A DNA stretch of 64,000 bases from Pelagomonas calceolata. Lineage: Eukaryota > Sar > Pelagophyceae > Pelagomonadales > Pelagomonadaceae. Numbering within the stretch: the first letter of the stretch is position 1; the number at the start of each line of letters is the position of its first letter. The stretch spans positions 5,332,001 to 5,396,000 of the forward strand of contig CAKKNE010000001.1 in the NCBI GenBank assembly GCA_918797485.1, read 5' to 3'. The notes below the pieces were generated by a model. That model was not told where the DNA came from, did no database searches, and saw only the letters and a list, made by a program, of their open reading frames with translations. Shown here in pieces: positions 18,880 to 28,122 of this stretch. The position numbers and the translations under genes are program-made.

Positions 18880-19368
18880 CTACGGGGCCACGTTCGTGTG
18901 CGGGTGCTCCGGCCCGGGGTAGATCCACAGCCGCCGGATGAAGATCGTCCTTAATTTATTCTTCGGCAGCATGCCGAGGACGGCCCGCCGCAGCACCTCG
19001 CCGGGCTTCCGCCTTTGCAGGTCCGCCGCGGTCCGCTCCTTTAGCCCGCCCATGAAGCCCGTGTGGTGCCTGTATAATTTCTGCTTCCACTTGCGCCCCG
19101 TGAAGACGAGCCGGTCGGCGTTCACGACGACCACATTATCGCCGTGCTCGTGCCGGTGCGGCTCGAACCCGGGCTTATGTTTTCCCCGGAGCACGGGCGC
19201 GATGGCCGCCGCGAGGCGCCCGACGCTGACGCCCTGCGCCGCGTCGACCAGGTGCCAGCGCTGCTTCGGTTGCGCGAGGTAGGTCCGCCTCGCCGCGGCG
19301 GCGGCTGCGGGTGCCGCGCGCTGCAGGGCGTGGCGCGGCGCCGCGCGGTGCAGGGCGTGGCGCAGCAT
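18880..19368 (-). CDS. mitochondrial ribosomal protein bL13m
   Basis: A 162-residue protein. After an Ala/Arg-rich presequence of about 35 residues (MLRHALHRAAPRHALQRAAP) the bL13 fold is clear. It shows WHLVDAAQGVSVGRLAAAIAPVLRGKHKPGF, then HGDNVVVVNADRLVFTGRKWKQKLYRHHTG, FMGGLKERTA, and RRAVLGMLPKNKLRTIFIRRLWIYPGPEHPH. The KYYRHSG-type and VxGMLPKN motifs are diagnostic. It is a large-subunit rRNA-binding protein of the mitochondrial ribosome; a plastid location is less likely. The ATG at 19368 starts directly with the presequence. Another in-frame ATG at 19524 would add 52 residues. Confidence 0.88.
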   Translation of the reverse strand: MLRHALHRAAPRHALQRAAPAAAAAARRTYLAQPKQRWHLVDAAQGVSVGRLAAAIAPVLRGKHKPGFEPHRHEHGDNVVVVNADRLVFTGRKWKQKLYRHHTGFMGGLKERTAADLQRRKPGEVLRRAVLGMLPKNKLRTIFIRRLWIYPGPEHPHTNVAP

Positions 19369-19820
19369 GGCTGGTGCAGCTTTTTGTGCAGCTTTTTTGT
19401 GCGTGATCGATCTGAAAGTGATCGATGCGGCTGTAGGCGAGCTCTTTGGTTTGGGAGGTGCAGTATCGGGGCAAGCGCGCTGGCCGCTGAAGTTGCGCAA
19501 TAATCGTCCTAGCGCATCATACATACTAGCCAACGTCGACGGCAATTCACGCTACCGGCCGCTATCCAACTTTGGCTGCGACCGCCTCGCTCGGGAAGCA
19601 ACTCGTCGCCTCTCGCGCCGAGACGCACCGGCCGGTTCGACGCGCCGCGCCGCTCTCGGTCAAAAACCAGCTCCTGGTCGCTTAGCGCGCGACGAGCCAC
19701 CGGTCAGCCTCGTCGTCGCGCCCGCGCCGACGAGCCACCACCGCAGCCCCAGCCCCAGACTCGTCGCCGCCGCCGCGGCGCCGAGCCCGCGGCCGCGGCC
19801 CGTTCGCAACCCTGGCGGCC
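19369..19820. other. divergent promoter region
   Basis: This lies between bL13m (minus) and UBC13 (plus). No good copy of the palindrome is seen, and no other gene. Confidence 0.4.
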
Positions 19821-20276
19821 ATGTCGCTCCCGCGGCGAATAGTGAAGGAGACGCAGCGGCTCACGCAGGAGCCCGTGCCCGGCATCACGGCCATTCCCTT
19901 CGAGGACAACATGCGCTATTTCAACGTGATCATTTCCGGGCCCGACGACTCGCCCTACGAGGCGGGCGTGTTTAGATTGGAGTTATTTCTACCCGCGGAC
20001 TACCCGATGGCGCCGCCGAAGGTCCGGTTTCTCACGAAGATCTACCACCCGAACGTCGATAAATTGGGGCGCATCTGCCTCGACATCCTGAAGGACAAGT
20101 GGTCGCCGGCGTTACAAATAAGGACGGTCCTATTGTCGATCCAGGCGCTGCTGAGCGCGCCGAACCCCGACGACCCATTAGATAACGGCGTCGCGGACGC
20201 GTGGAACCGGGACGAGGCCGCGGCGCAGCGGACGGCGGCGGAGTGGACGCGGATGTACGCGTCCGGCGCGAAGTGA
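19821..20276 (+). CDS. UBC13: ubiquitin-conjugating enzyme E2 N (UBC13)
   Basis: A 151-residue E2 with the full UBC fold and no extensions. The HPN motif is at 76-78 and the active-site Cys is C86 in GRICLDIL. The N-terminus [12 protein letters not shown], the stretch [20 protein letters not shown] and the C-terminal [12 protein letters not shown] are those of UBC13/UBE2N. UBC13 pairs with an Mms2/Uev partner to build Lys63-linked ubiquitin chains in DNA damage tolerance and signalling. The length matches the family exactly. The start is the only sensible ATG. Confidence 0.93.
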   Translation: MSLPRRIVKETQRLTQEPVPGITAIPFEDNMRYFNVIISGPDDSPYEAGVFRLELFLPADYPMAPPKVRFLTKIYHPNVDKLGRICLDILKDKWSPALQIRTVLLSIQALLSAPNPDDPLDNGVADAWNRDEAAAQRTAAEWTRMYASGAK

Positions 20277-20445
20277 GTCGCCCGCGTGTTTTAATTTGTG
20301 CCCTCCCCCGAATCCCGCCCACCACGTCGCTTATCCCTGCGTTCCGCGTGCGAGTAATCTGTACCCGGAACTTGGCAGTCCCCAGCGCCTCGCGGGCGCG
20401 GAGTATTGCCCGCTATCCCTGCGTTGCGTACGAGTGAATTGGACT

Positions 20446-21273
20446 TTAGGCGGTCCCCGGCGACGGCGTCTCGCTTGAAACGCCGCGCGCCGCCTTCTTG
20501 GCAGCTTTCCTCGCGTCGCGCGCTAGGAGCTGCTCGGCGCGCGCGCGATCGTCGGCCGAAAGCGAGGACGGGTCCTCCTTGTACGCCGCGCGCAGCTCCG
20601 CGTTATGGCGGGCACGGAGCGCCGCTCGCATGTTTTGCAAATTGTCCTCAATATCTTCTGTGATTGGGTGCGCACCACCGAGCACGTGCCGCGCGGTCCG
20701 TCCTATCTCTTCGAGCGTCGTCACGGCCTCGCGCAGATCGTCGAGCGTGGCGCCGTCGTCCGCGTAGAGCGCCATCGCGTAAATCTTCTTCATCCTGAGC
20801 GTGAGATCATCATTCTCTCCGAGAACGCGTCGCGCCACGGGCATCACTTTGCACAGCAGCGACTTGGCTTCTTCGAAGCGATCTAGTTGGACAAGGGACG
20901 ACGCGTAGTTGTTGGCTGCTTTGATGGTTTCCGGATGTTCTTCGCCATGTAACTTTAAACGTCCGGAGTAAACGCCTTGCTCCATGCTTCGGGCCTTCTC
21001 AAGGTTTCCAAGATCTCCATACGAGATCGCAAGATTTGTCTGCGCGGTGAGGAAGTCCTTGGCTGGTGCGCCAAGGCGCTGCAGCATAGACAACTCGGCC
21101 TGGAACGCGTTCACCAGAATGTAGCGGGCGCCCTTGGCGTCGCCGGCTTTAATTTTGGCCGTCTCGCGCGCATGTATTGAGGGGTAGCTTTGCAGTTTTT
21201 CGTCGAGGGCGGGCCAGGCGCCGACTGTTGTGGCGATTAGAGCGAGGACGGCGGCGCGGGTCGCACGCGTCAT
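20446..21273 (-). CDS. secreted TPR protein, kinesin light chain-like repeats
   Basis: A 275-residue protein with a signal peptide (AAVLALIATTVGAWP) and three or four TPR-12-type repeats at about 60-200 (FLTAQTNLAISYGDLGNLEKARSM; HPETIKAANNYASSLVQLDRFEEAKSL; VLGENDDLTLRMKKIYAMAL). The spacing of 42 residues and the phrase GEEHPETIKA are typical of kinesin light chain-like TPRs, common in stramenopile multigene families. The C-terminus is charged and disordered. Lumenal or secreted location is inferred from the leader. The partner is unknown. Confidence 0.7.
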   Translation of the reverse strand: MTRATRAAVLALIATTVGAWPALDEKLQSYPSIHARETAKIKAGDAKGARYILVNAFQAELSMLQRLGAPAKDFLTAQTNLAISYGDLGNLEKARSMEQGVYSGRLKLHGEEHPETIKAANNYASSLVQLDRFEEAKSLLCKVMPVARRVLGENDDLTLRMKKIYAMALYADDGATLDDLREAVTTLEEIGRTARHVLGGAHPITEDIEDNLQNMRAALRARHNAELRAAYKEDPSSLSADDRARAEQLLARDARKAAKKAARGVSSETPSPGTA

Positions 21274-21289
21274 TTGGCGGTTTCGCGCT

Positions 21290-21511
21290 TTAGAGGCCCA
21301 GAGCCATCTTCGTGACCAGGAAGAGCGCTAGAAGGAAGCCGCCGAGCACTAATAGGAGCTTTTTGACGTCCGCTGGGGAGTTGTCCTGCAGAGGCGCTTT
21401 TTTATCTCTCTTCTTCTTCAGCGATCGCCGCAAGTCTCGGGCGTTTTTGCGCAGGCCACAATAATTGAGTCCGGCGCCCTCCCTCGTTGTGTCTAGTCCA
21501 TAGTCCGCCAT
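21290..21511 (-). CDS. small tail-anchored basic protein
   Basis: A 73-residue protein. Its N-terminal half is basic (RKNARDLRRSLKKKRDKK) and its C-terminal half is one hydrophobic helix (KKLLLVLGGFLLALFLVTKMALGL) that ends at the stop. The topology suggests a tail-anchored protein of the ER or outer mitochondrial membrane. There is some likeness to short TRIQK-type proteins, but I do not claim the family. The ATG at 21511 lies 24 bp downstream of the palindrome at 21535, which supports it as a real gene. The stop lies 17 bp from the start of the next minus-strand gene. Confidence 0.6.
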   Translation of the reverse strand: MADYGLDTTREGAGLNYCGLRKNARDLRRSLKKKRDKKAPLQDNSPADVKKLLLVLGGFLLALFLVTKMALGL

Positions 21512-21534
21512 AGGACTAAAGCCGCAAAACTTCA

Positions 21535-21558
21535 GCTAGCGGTTTGTAAGACACTAGC
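21535..21558 (-). promoter_or_regulatory. promoter palindrome copy 5
   Basis: The inverse form (GCTAGCGGT, TTGTAAGACACTAGC) in the divergent region between 21511 (minus) and purK at 21799 (plus), only 24 bp from the minus-strand ATG. Confidence 0.75.
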
Positions 21559-21798
21559 AACAGCGGCAAGGCGGCAAAAGCGACGCGCGCTTTGCTCCTA
21601 CAGCAGCATTCGTGCATTTCCATTAAGTGATTTCGGTACAAAATAACCGATCGCTGCACGCGCACCTACCGGAGCGCTCCGCACAGCTCTAAATTCAAAT
21701 AAGCTCCGCCTGCACGCCGTCGGTCGCGCGCGTGATACTCAGCTAAGTACGCTCGCCTGCACGCCGTCGCCGCGCGCCACAAACAAACTCACAGCAGC

Positions 21799-23007
21799 AT
21801 GAGCGGCATCCTCTCCACCCTCGCCAACTGCCTGCCGAGCCGCGAGAAGCCCTACTGCGGCGGGCCCTCAGTCCGCATCGGTGTCTTAGGAGGCGGCCAA
21901 TTGGGCCGGATGATGATCCAGGACGCAATCGACCTCGACGCGCGCGTGGAAGTCATGGATCCGTCAGCGGACGCGCCCTGCGCCCACCTGACGCAGCGCT
22001 TCGTCCAGGGCAACTTGCTCGACGCGAAGGCCGTGGAGGCTTTTGGTACTGGTTTAGATTGTATCACGATCGAGATCGAAGGCGTGAGCGTCCCGGGCCT
22101 GGAAGCTCTGGAAAGGAAGGGTGTGAGAGTGGTGCCAAAACCAGCACACATCGCCCTCATCCAGGACAAGGGCTTGCAAAAGCAGTTCTTCCAGAAGCAC
22201 AACATCGCTACTGCTCCGTTCGCCCTCCAGATGGCAAATGGTGATCGAAGCGCATTAGGCTACCCCGTCGTCCAGAAATTAAGAAGGGGCGGCTACGACG
22301 GCAAGGGCGTCGCGGTCCTCAAAGACGCGTCTTCTTCCCACTTCGAAGGCAAAGACGCGCATTGCGTCCTCGAGAAGAAGATTGACATCGAGAAGGAGTT
22401 ATCGGTAGTAGTATGTCGAAGATCTGCGTACGACACGAAGTGCTACGAGCCGACGGAGTGCGTGTTCGATCCTCGCGGGAACGTGGTTCAGCTCATCGTG
22501 AGTCCGGCGTCGATAACTCCCGAACAAAAAGCTACCTGCAACGCCCTCGCGAAGCAAGTAGTGGATGCGATGGACTACATTGGCATTCTGGCCGTGGAGA
22601 TGTTCTTGGAGAAGGGCACTGGTAAAATTATGGTCAACGAATTAGCCCCTCGGGCACACAACTCGGGCCACCACACGATCGAGCAGTGCGCGACGTCCCA
22701 ATTTGGGCAGTTGCTGCGGGTTGTCTTGGATTTGCCGCTCGGTGACGTCTCCCCAACACGGGCGAAGGCTGCCGCGATGGTCAATATCCTCGGGTCGCCC
22801 AGTGTCGCCAAGGGCTCCAAACCGCTATACCGAGGCTTGCGGGAAGCCCTGGGCAAGCCCGGCGTCTACCCCCACCTCTACGGCAAGTCGACGGTCTCGC
22901 CCTTCCGGAAGATGGGTCACATTACGATGGTCGGGGACGATCGGGATGAAGTTGTGGAATTGGCGAAGGAGGTGCTGGCTTCCGTGGCCTGCGAGGCGGC
23001 GCCCTAG
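21799..23007 (+). CDS. purK: N5-carboxyaminoimidazole ribonucleotide synthase (PurK)
   Basis: A 402-residue ATP-grasp enzyme of purine synthesis that carboxylates AIR with ATP and bicarbonate. It shows the PurK N-terminus (RIGVLGGGQLGRMMIQDA), the A-loop (YPVVQKLRRGGYDGKGVAVL), the metal- and ATP-binding stretch (IGILAVEMFLEKGTGKIMVNELAPRAHNSGHHTIEQC) and the C-terminal GKPGVYPHLYGK. In yeast and plants PurK is fused to PurE; here the frame stops right after PurK, so PurE must be encoded elsewhere. There is no clear organelle signal. An orphan introner core lies 40 bp after the stop. Confidence 0.9.
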   Translation: MSGILSTLANCLPSREKPYCGGPSVRIGVLGGGQLGRMMIQDAIDLDARVEVMDPSADAPCAHLTQRFVQGNLLDAKAVEAFGTGLDCITIEIEGVSVPGLEALERKGVRVVPKPAHIALIQDKGLQKQFFQKHNIATAPFALQMANGDRSALGYPVVQKLRRGGYDGKGVAVLKDASSSHFEGKDAHCVLEKKIDIEKELSVVVCRRSAYDTKCYEPTECVFDPRGNVVQLIVSPASITPEQKATCNALAKQVVDAMDYIGILAVEMFLEKGTGKIMVNELAPRAHNSGHHTIEQCATSQFGQLLRVVLDLPLGDVSPTRAKAAAMVNILGSPSVAKGSKPLYRGLREALGKPGVYPHLYGKSTVSPFRKMGHITMVGDDRDEVVELAKEVLASVACEAAP

Positions 23008-23350
23008 GTGATGCGCGTTAACTTCTCTTACTTTTCTCGAGGGACTCGCGTCGATGGCGTCCCGGGAGACGAATCGTTTTTGCTAGTGTGTTACAGACCG
23101 CTAGCTGCGCCTTGGCTTGCCCAAGCTAAATCGGCCTGCATTTGCCGCGCGACGCCTGCCGGGAGCAGGCGACCGGCTAATCGCTGCGCGCCAACCGTGT
23201 AAGCCGCCGCGCATCGCCACGCGTGCGCCCTGAGGCGGCGGGACCCTCCACAAAGCAGGGAGAGCAGGCAGCAGCAATCGCAGCGCGCCGACCGCTGACG
23301 CAGCCGCGCAGAGCACGCGTGCGCCCCGCGGCAGCACACCAAGCAGCACC
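23008..23350. other. intergenic stretch with orphan core and palindrome
   Basis: It holds the core GCGTCGATGGCGT at 23048-23060 just after the purK stop and the promoter palindrome at 23082-23105. No gene is seen. Confidence 0.5.
23082..23105 (+). promoter_or_regulatory. promoter palindrome copy 6
   Basis: GCTAG, TGTGTTACAG, ACC, GCTAGC; about 245 bp upstream of the zinc-finger gene ATG. Confidence 0.75.
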
Positions 23351-24064
23351 ATGGCCGACTGGAGAGCCACGAGTGACTGGACGGCACGCATGAGAGAAAC
23401 GCCGAACCTCGCGCGGAACACGGTCTTCGTCGAGGAGGCCGCACCGAAGCCCCAAACACAACAACCTTACCGGGGCGGGCGGCCCGGCGCGCCGCCCTCG
23501 GGCATAAGAGACGGCGACTGGCAGTGCCCCGAGTGCCCGAACGTGAATTTCGCGCGGCGCATGGAGTGCCACCGTTGTGGGGCAGCGAGACCCTATGAAC
23601 CCAGAAAACCGCGCGCGCGGCAGCTTCGGGACGACGAGGAGCCGAGATATCGGCGGCCGCGGCCGCGCGACCGGAGCGAGGAGCGCGACCGTCATCGTCG
23701 AAGAAGCCGCAGCCGCAGCAGGGATGGCGGCCGCAAGTTCGAACGCGGAAGACACAAAGGCGAACCCCCGAAAGAAGACAACTGGCGGTGCGGCCACTGC
23801 CAGAACGACAACTGGGGCTGGCGCAAGGTACGTTACAACCTTTGGTCGCTGCGTCGTGATCACCACACACAGGTCTGCAACCGCTGCCAGAAGCCGCGGC
23901 CCGAGAACCTCGCGCCGCGCGAGGGCCGCGGCAGGGGCTTCAACGAGCGCGACGACGCGTCCGATCGACGCGCGCCGCCGCCGGACGAGGACGATGGGTA
24001 CGACGACTTCGGGCGAAGGAAGAAGGCCAAGAAGAGCAAGGCCGAGCGCGAGGCGCGTCGGTAG
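23351..24064 (+). CDS. RanBP2-type double zinc-finger RNA-binding protein (2 exons)
   Basis: Exons 23351-23827 and 23873-24064 give 222 residues. The first finger is WQCPECPNVNFARRMECHRCG, with the W-x-C-x2-C-x3-N pattern of RanBP2 zinc fingers that bind single-stranded RNA. The second reads WRCGHCQNDNWGWRK then VCNRCQ once a 45-nt intron is removed; unspliced, 15 extra residues would break the finger. Between the fingers is an RS/RD-rich region and the tail is charged and basic. The layout matches splicing-associated proteins such as ZRANB2. The likely role is nuclear RNA processing. Confidence 0.82.
   Translation: MADWRATSDWTARMRETPNLARNTVFVEEAAPKPQTQQPYRGGRPGAPPSGIRDGDWQCPECPNVNFARRMECHRCGAARPYEPRKPRARQLRDDEEPRYRRPRPRDRSEERDRHRRRSRSRSRDGGRKFERGRHKGEPPKEDNWRCGHCQNDNWGWRKVRYNLWSLRRDHHTQVCNRCQKPRPENLAPREGRGRGFNERDDASDRRAPPPDEDDGYDDFGRRKKAKKSKAEREARR
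23828..23872 (+). other. 45-nt in-frame intron
   Basis: It begins GTACGT and ends CACACACAG. Removal restores C-x2-C spacing in the second RanBP2 finger. Its length is a multiple of three and it has no stop, so the gene looks intronless if only the open frame is read. Confidence 0.8.
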
Positions 24065-24378
24065 CGTCGGTGGTGGCTTCAAACTTCGTTCGGCCTTTCT
24101 TGGACCGTCCTTGTACGGTGTGGTTCCTACGCAGGCCGAGGCGCTCGCGCGGCTCCAGGGCGCGCACGGGCCGCACTGATGCGCTGTCGCTGCGACGGCG
24201 TTCTGGTGGGGTAGACGTAGCCCCGACGGCGCCGTCGACGCGAGGCCTGTAACTTGACCAATATTACTATCCATGCCCCGCGCCACGCCTAGACGCGTCG
24301 CCGCCGCAGACCGCCGCAGAGAACGGTCCGCACCGCCACGCCGTCGAGCAGGCGTCGCGTCGATGGCATCGCGAAAAG
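24065..24378. other. 3' flanks of two convergent genes
   Basis: No gene is seen. An introner-type hairpin (CCACGCCGTCGAGCAG followed by CGCGTCGATGGC) lies at 24336-24366, about 13 bp beyond the thiolase stop. Confidence 0.5.
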
Positions 24379-25767
24379 CTACAGACAGACCTCGAAGAGG
24401 CCGGCGGCGCCCATGCCCCCGCCGATGCACATCGTGACCTGTGTAAGTAAAGATAACCAACGAACAACAACAAACAAACAAAAAGCAACCGCGAAAGAAA
24501 AGCCCTCGGAAACGTCCTAGACATCTTTCGACATAGGTCGGGTCAAAAATGGGTTAATAATCCTTCCGTCAAGGGTCGGTTGCGTCATCGGGCTTTCATG
24601 ACTGAAGTAGGGACACTGAAACAATACAACGACGTGCTTCGCCTTCCGCCGCTGCCCCTCCAATAGTATATGACCGACCTGCCGCGCGCCCGTCATCCCG
24701 AAGGGGTGGCCGATGGCGATGCTCCCGCCGTTCACATTCGCTTTTTGTGGATCTATCCCTAACTCGCGCATCGCGTACAGCGGCACGCAGGCGAACGCTT
24801 CATTGATCTCCCACAAATCGATGTCGTCCACAGTCAAACCTGAACGACTCAGTAGCTTGGGCACGGCGTGGACCGGCCCAATACCCATCTCGTCGGGCGC
24901 GCAGCCGGCCACGGCGTAGCCCTTGAAGATTCCTAGAGGAGATACACCTCGTTTCGAAGCCAAATCCCCGTCCATGACCACACACGCCGCCGCGCCATCT
25001 GACAACTGCGACGCGTTGCCCGCCGTCACGGTCGCGTGTGGATCATCTTCGTGGCGGACCGGTTGCAAGCCTTGCAGCGATTCTAGGGTCGTCGAGGGCC
25101 GGTTGCACTCGTCTTTAGATACTGTATATTTGATATCCTCACTGGTACCTTTTTCTTTGTCCTTGACGGTCATAATCGTGTCCATCGGCACTATTTCATG
25201 CTCATAATAACCGGACGACTGGGCATGGGCGGTTCGTTTCTGACATTCTAAGGCATACGCGTCGCAGTCTTCTCTGGAGACATCATACCTCTTCGCGAGG
25301 ATATCCGCCGTCTCGATCATGGGCATCCATAGAGCTGGAAACGTTTTTAACAGTCGTTTCTCGGGCACGGTCGTCTTCGCGACAACCGGCTGGACCATGC
25401 TGATCGACTCGACGCCGGCGCCTATCGCAACATCGGCGAAGCCCGAGGCCACATGTCCTGCCGCGGAGGCGACGGCCTGCAAACCCGACGCGCAGAAGCG
25501 GTTGATGGTCGCGCCCGACGTGGAAGCCGGTAACCCCGCCCACAAAGCAGCATTCCGACCGATGTTCATCCCCGTCGCGCCTTCCCCGAACCCGCAGCCC
25601 GCGATCACATCATCTACTTCGCCCGGCTCGATTTTCGCTCTTTGGACCGCGTGCTCGATGGCATGCCCGAGCATCGCCGCGCCGTGCGTCTTGTTGAAGC
25701 CGCCTCGAAAGGACTTGGCCAGGCCCGTTCGTGCCGTCGAGGCGATGACGACGGTGCGGGCGGCCAT
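24379..25767 (-). CDS. acetyl-CoA C-acyltransferase / thiolase (2 exons)
   Basis: Exons 24628-25767 and 24379-24438 (minus) give 399 residues. It is a thiolase family enzyme with the acyl-accepting Cys in NRFCASGLQAVASAAGHV, the NEAFACVPLYAM motif, the GGSIAIGHPFGMTGARQ motif with catalytic His, and the terminal CIGGGMGAAGLFEV with the proton-donor Cys. The last motif is only restored by splicing from KHVV to VTMCIGGG. It cleaves 3-ketoacyl-CoA in fatty acid oxidation, or acts as acetoacetyl-CoA thiolase. The N-terminus (MAARTVVIASTARTGL) has no clear targeting signal. The ATG at 25767 gives family length. Confidence 0.9.
24439..24627 (-). other. 189-nt thiolase intron
   Basis: The donor is GTATTG and the acceptor TTACTTACACAG. 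The acceptor side carries a long pyrimidine-rich tract on the coding strand. It has no introner terminal repeats. Removing it restores the active-site Cys motif. Confidence 0.85.
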
Positions 25768-26168
25768 TTTGTGGTTCTGGCGTGATTCTGAGGCGACAGC
25801 GAAGGAGATTGAAAGATGCGGCGACCGCTCAGCTATTGCTCGCGGGCGACGGCGTTCTGGATGTGAGGCGACAGCGAGGCGACAGCGAGGGGTTGTTTGA
25901 CCGCGCACAGCACCTGGCGTGAGGGTCAGCTATATCTTTGAAGCGATGCGCGACCCGGAGCGTGTTCTGTGGCGCTTTACAGCGAGCAAGGGCACTTTTT
26001 TGTGGAGGAGGAGGCCTAGGAGGCTGGGATAACGCTAGTATGTCAATGTGGCGCTAGCTGGCGCAAGCAAGACAGCGGCTCCGTACTGCCCCTATATATC
26101 CTCATCACTCGCCCACGGTTCCATCAGGGCCCAGTCGTAGCGGCGCGGAGGCGATCTGGACCGATAAT
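25768..26168. other. divergent promoter region with degenerate palindrome
   Basis: This lies between the thiolase (minus) and bL28m (plus). It holds a divergent palindrome copy at 26034-26058 and no gene. Confidence 0.45.
26034..26058 (+). promoter_or_regulatory. promoter palindrome copy 7 (divergent)
   Basis: GCTAGTATGTCA, then ATGTGGCGCTAGC. The outer arms are kept and the centre has drifted. It lies 111 bp upstream of the bL28m ATG. Confidence 0.5.
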
Positions 26169-26549
26169 ATGCTCCGCTCGGCGCTATCACGCCTCACACT
26201 CACTGCACGGCCAGCAGCGCCCACAACGACGCGCGCCTTCGCGAGCAACCGGAGCAAGCGCGGCATCTACGCGGGCAAGGACATCCGCTTCGGCAACAAC
26301 ATCAGTTTTAGCCACCGCAAGACGCGGCGGACCTTCAAGCCGAACGCGCAGCGCAAGCGCCTCTGGTCCGAGACGCTCGGCTGCTGGCTGCGCTTCAACC
26401 TCACGACGCACGCCTTGCGGTGCATCGATAGGGCGGGCGGCATCGACGCTTATTTGCTGAAAACGCCGGACGCGAAGCTCGGGTCGATCGCGGGCGCGAA
26501 TGCGCGACGCATGATTGAGGCGGCGCGGGCTAGTCGAGACCCGTCGTAA
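26169..26549 (+). CDS. mitochondrial ribosomal protein bL28m
   Basis: A 126-residue protein. A presequence of about 25 residues (MLRSALSRLTLTARPAA) is followed by the bL28 core: RGIYAGKDIRFGNNISFSHRKTRRTFKPN, then RLWSETLGCWLRFNLTTHALRCIDRAGGIDAYLLKT. The phrase ISFSHRKTRRTFKPN and the C-terminal helix pattern are diagnostic. The presequence points to mitochondria. The ATG at 26169 starts directly at the presequence. Confidence 0.9.
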   Translation: MLRSALSRLTLTARPAAPTTTRAFASNRSKRGIYAGKDIRFGNNISFSHRKTRRTFKPNAQRKRLWSETLGCWLRFNLTTHALRCIDRAGGIDAYLLKTPDAKLGSIAGANARRMIEAARASRDPS

Positions 26550-26594
26550 GATCATGAGCTATATAGTACGATGTCTTAGAAGGCAACCGACGCC

Positions 26595-28122
26595 TCAGTC
26601 GCCCATCCACGCCGGCGCGCGCCAGTCCTTGCCCGCGTAGCGCGCTTCACTACCGAGCTCCCTTTCAATTCTCAGGAGCTGGTTGTACTTCGCCAGCCGC
26701 TCGCTTCGGCACGGCGCGCCCGTCTTGATCTGGCCCGTGCACAAACCGACCGCGATGTCCGCGATGTACGTATCCTCGGTCTCCCCTGACCGGTGCGAGG
26801 TCATGATGCCCCAGCCCGCCTTTTTGCTCATCTTGACGGCGTCAATGGACTCCGAGAGGGACCCGATCTGGTTCACTTTCAGGAGTAGCCCGTTGCAGGC
26901 TTCCTTGTCGATGGCCTCCGAAATCTTCGCGACGTTCGTCACCGTCAAATCATCCCCGACGGTCTGCACCGTGGCCTTGACTTTGGGCGAGAAGTTCGAC
27001 CAAGCAGCCCAGTCGTCCTGGTCGAAGGCGTCTTCGATGGTCACGATCGGGAACTCCCTGCAGAGGTCGGCGTAGAAATCCGCGAGTTGCGCCGCCGTCA
27101 TCTTGAGAGCCGGATCATCCCTCTCGCCCGGAGGATAGAAGGTCCCCAGGTCGTAGCAGTCCTCGCCCTCGACCTTGAACTCCGACGCGGCCACGTCCAT
27201 GCCAATTTCGCACTTCCCCTCGTAGCCCGCCGTCTTGATGGCCTCCATGACGAGTTCCACACCTTCCCGGGCATCGCACGGGGGGGCGAAGCCGCCCTCG
27301 TCGCCGATGAGCGTCGCGTCGCCGCCGAACTTGTTCTTGATGATCTTGGCCAGCGTGTGGTAGCACTCCGTGCCGATCCGCAGACCTTCGCTGAAGGACG
27401 GCGCGCCCGTCGGTATGATGAAGTACTCCTGGAAGGCGAGCTTGTTGCCCGCGTGGGAGCCTCCATTAATGACGTTGAACGCCGGGACTGGGAGGACGTT
27501 GGCATTTTTTGTGTTTCCTGCCACGTCTGCCACGTGCTGGTAGAGGGGCACGCCCTTGGCCGCGGCGCCGGCCTTGCTCACCGCCAGAGATACGCCTAGG
27601 ATGGCATTTGCACCTAATTTTTGTTTGTTAGGTGTTCCATCTAAGTCGATCATCAACTGGTCGATCTCTCGCTGTTGTGAGGAGTCCTTACCGACGACGG
27701 CCGGGCCGAGGACGTCGTTGACGTTCTTCACGGCTTGCAGGCAGCCCTTGCCCAGGTAGCGGCTCTTGTCGTTGTCGCGGAGCTCACAGGCCTCATAAAT
27801 ACCCGTCGACGCTCCCGAAGGTACACTGGCGCGGAACGTGCCCTGCTTCGTGTCGACTTCCACTTCGACCGTCGGGTTGCCCCGCGAGTCGAGGATCTCG
27901 CACCTGTGCACAAATCAACCAGTGAGACGCGTCGATGGCGTGGATGCCATGATAATAGCAGTGGCGGAGACAATTTGATTCATGCACTGTCTCGCACGCC
28001 CTGACGGCGGTGATCTCGCCGTCACCGCCGGCGCGCAGCTGTGTGGCGGCGCGCGGCTTGACAGCGGGCGCGAAGGCGGCGGCAGTGCTGAGGAGCAGCG
28101 CTAATATGAGGCGGTGCGCCAT
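26595..28122 (-). CDS. enolase, plastid-type presequence (2 exons)
   Basis: Exons 27998-28122 and 26595-27903 (minus) give 477 residues. The enzyme interconverts 2-phosphoglycerate and phosphoenolpyruvate. It shows [15 protein letters not shown], the flexible loop [27 protein letters not shown], the signature [15 protein letters not shown] and [19 protein letters not shown]. Exon 1 encodes a signal peptide and then [15 protein letters not shown] ([19 protein letters not shown]), the AxAF-P type cleavage site of heterokont plastid proteins. Splicing gives [16 protein letters not shown], the normal enolase N-terminus. The intron is an introner with a perfect 8-bp duplication. Confidence 0.92.
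27904..27997 (-). mobile_element. introner intron in enolase (94 nt)
   Basis: On the coding strand the intron starts with GTGCGAGA, which is repeated exactly after the AG; this is an 8-bp target-site duplication. The element proper begins CAGTGCATGAATCAAATTG and ends CTGGTTGATTTGTGCACAG, terminal inverted repeats. The core CCACGCCATCGACGCG lies inside. The donor GT belongs to the first duplication copy. Confidence 0.9.

Noticed and set aside
23177-24481. Long minus-strand frame opposite the zinc-finger gene
   Set aside because: No domain, Arg-rich, and it overlaps two well-supported genes.
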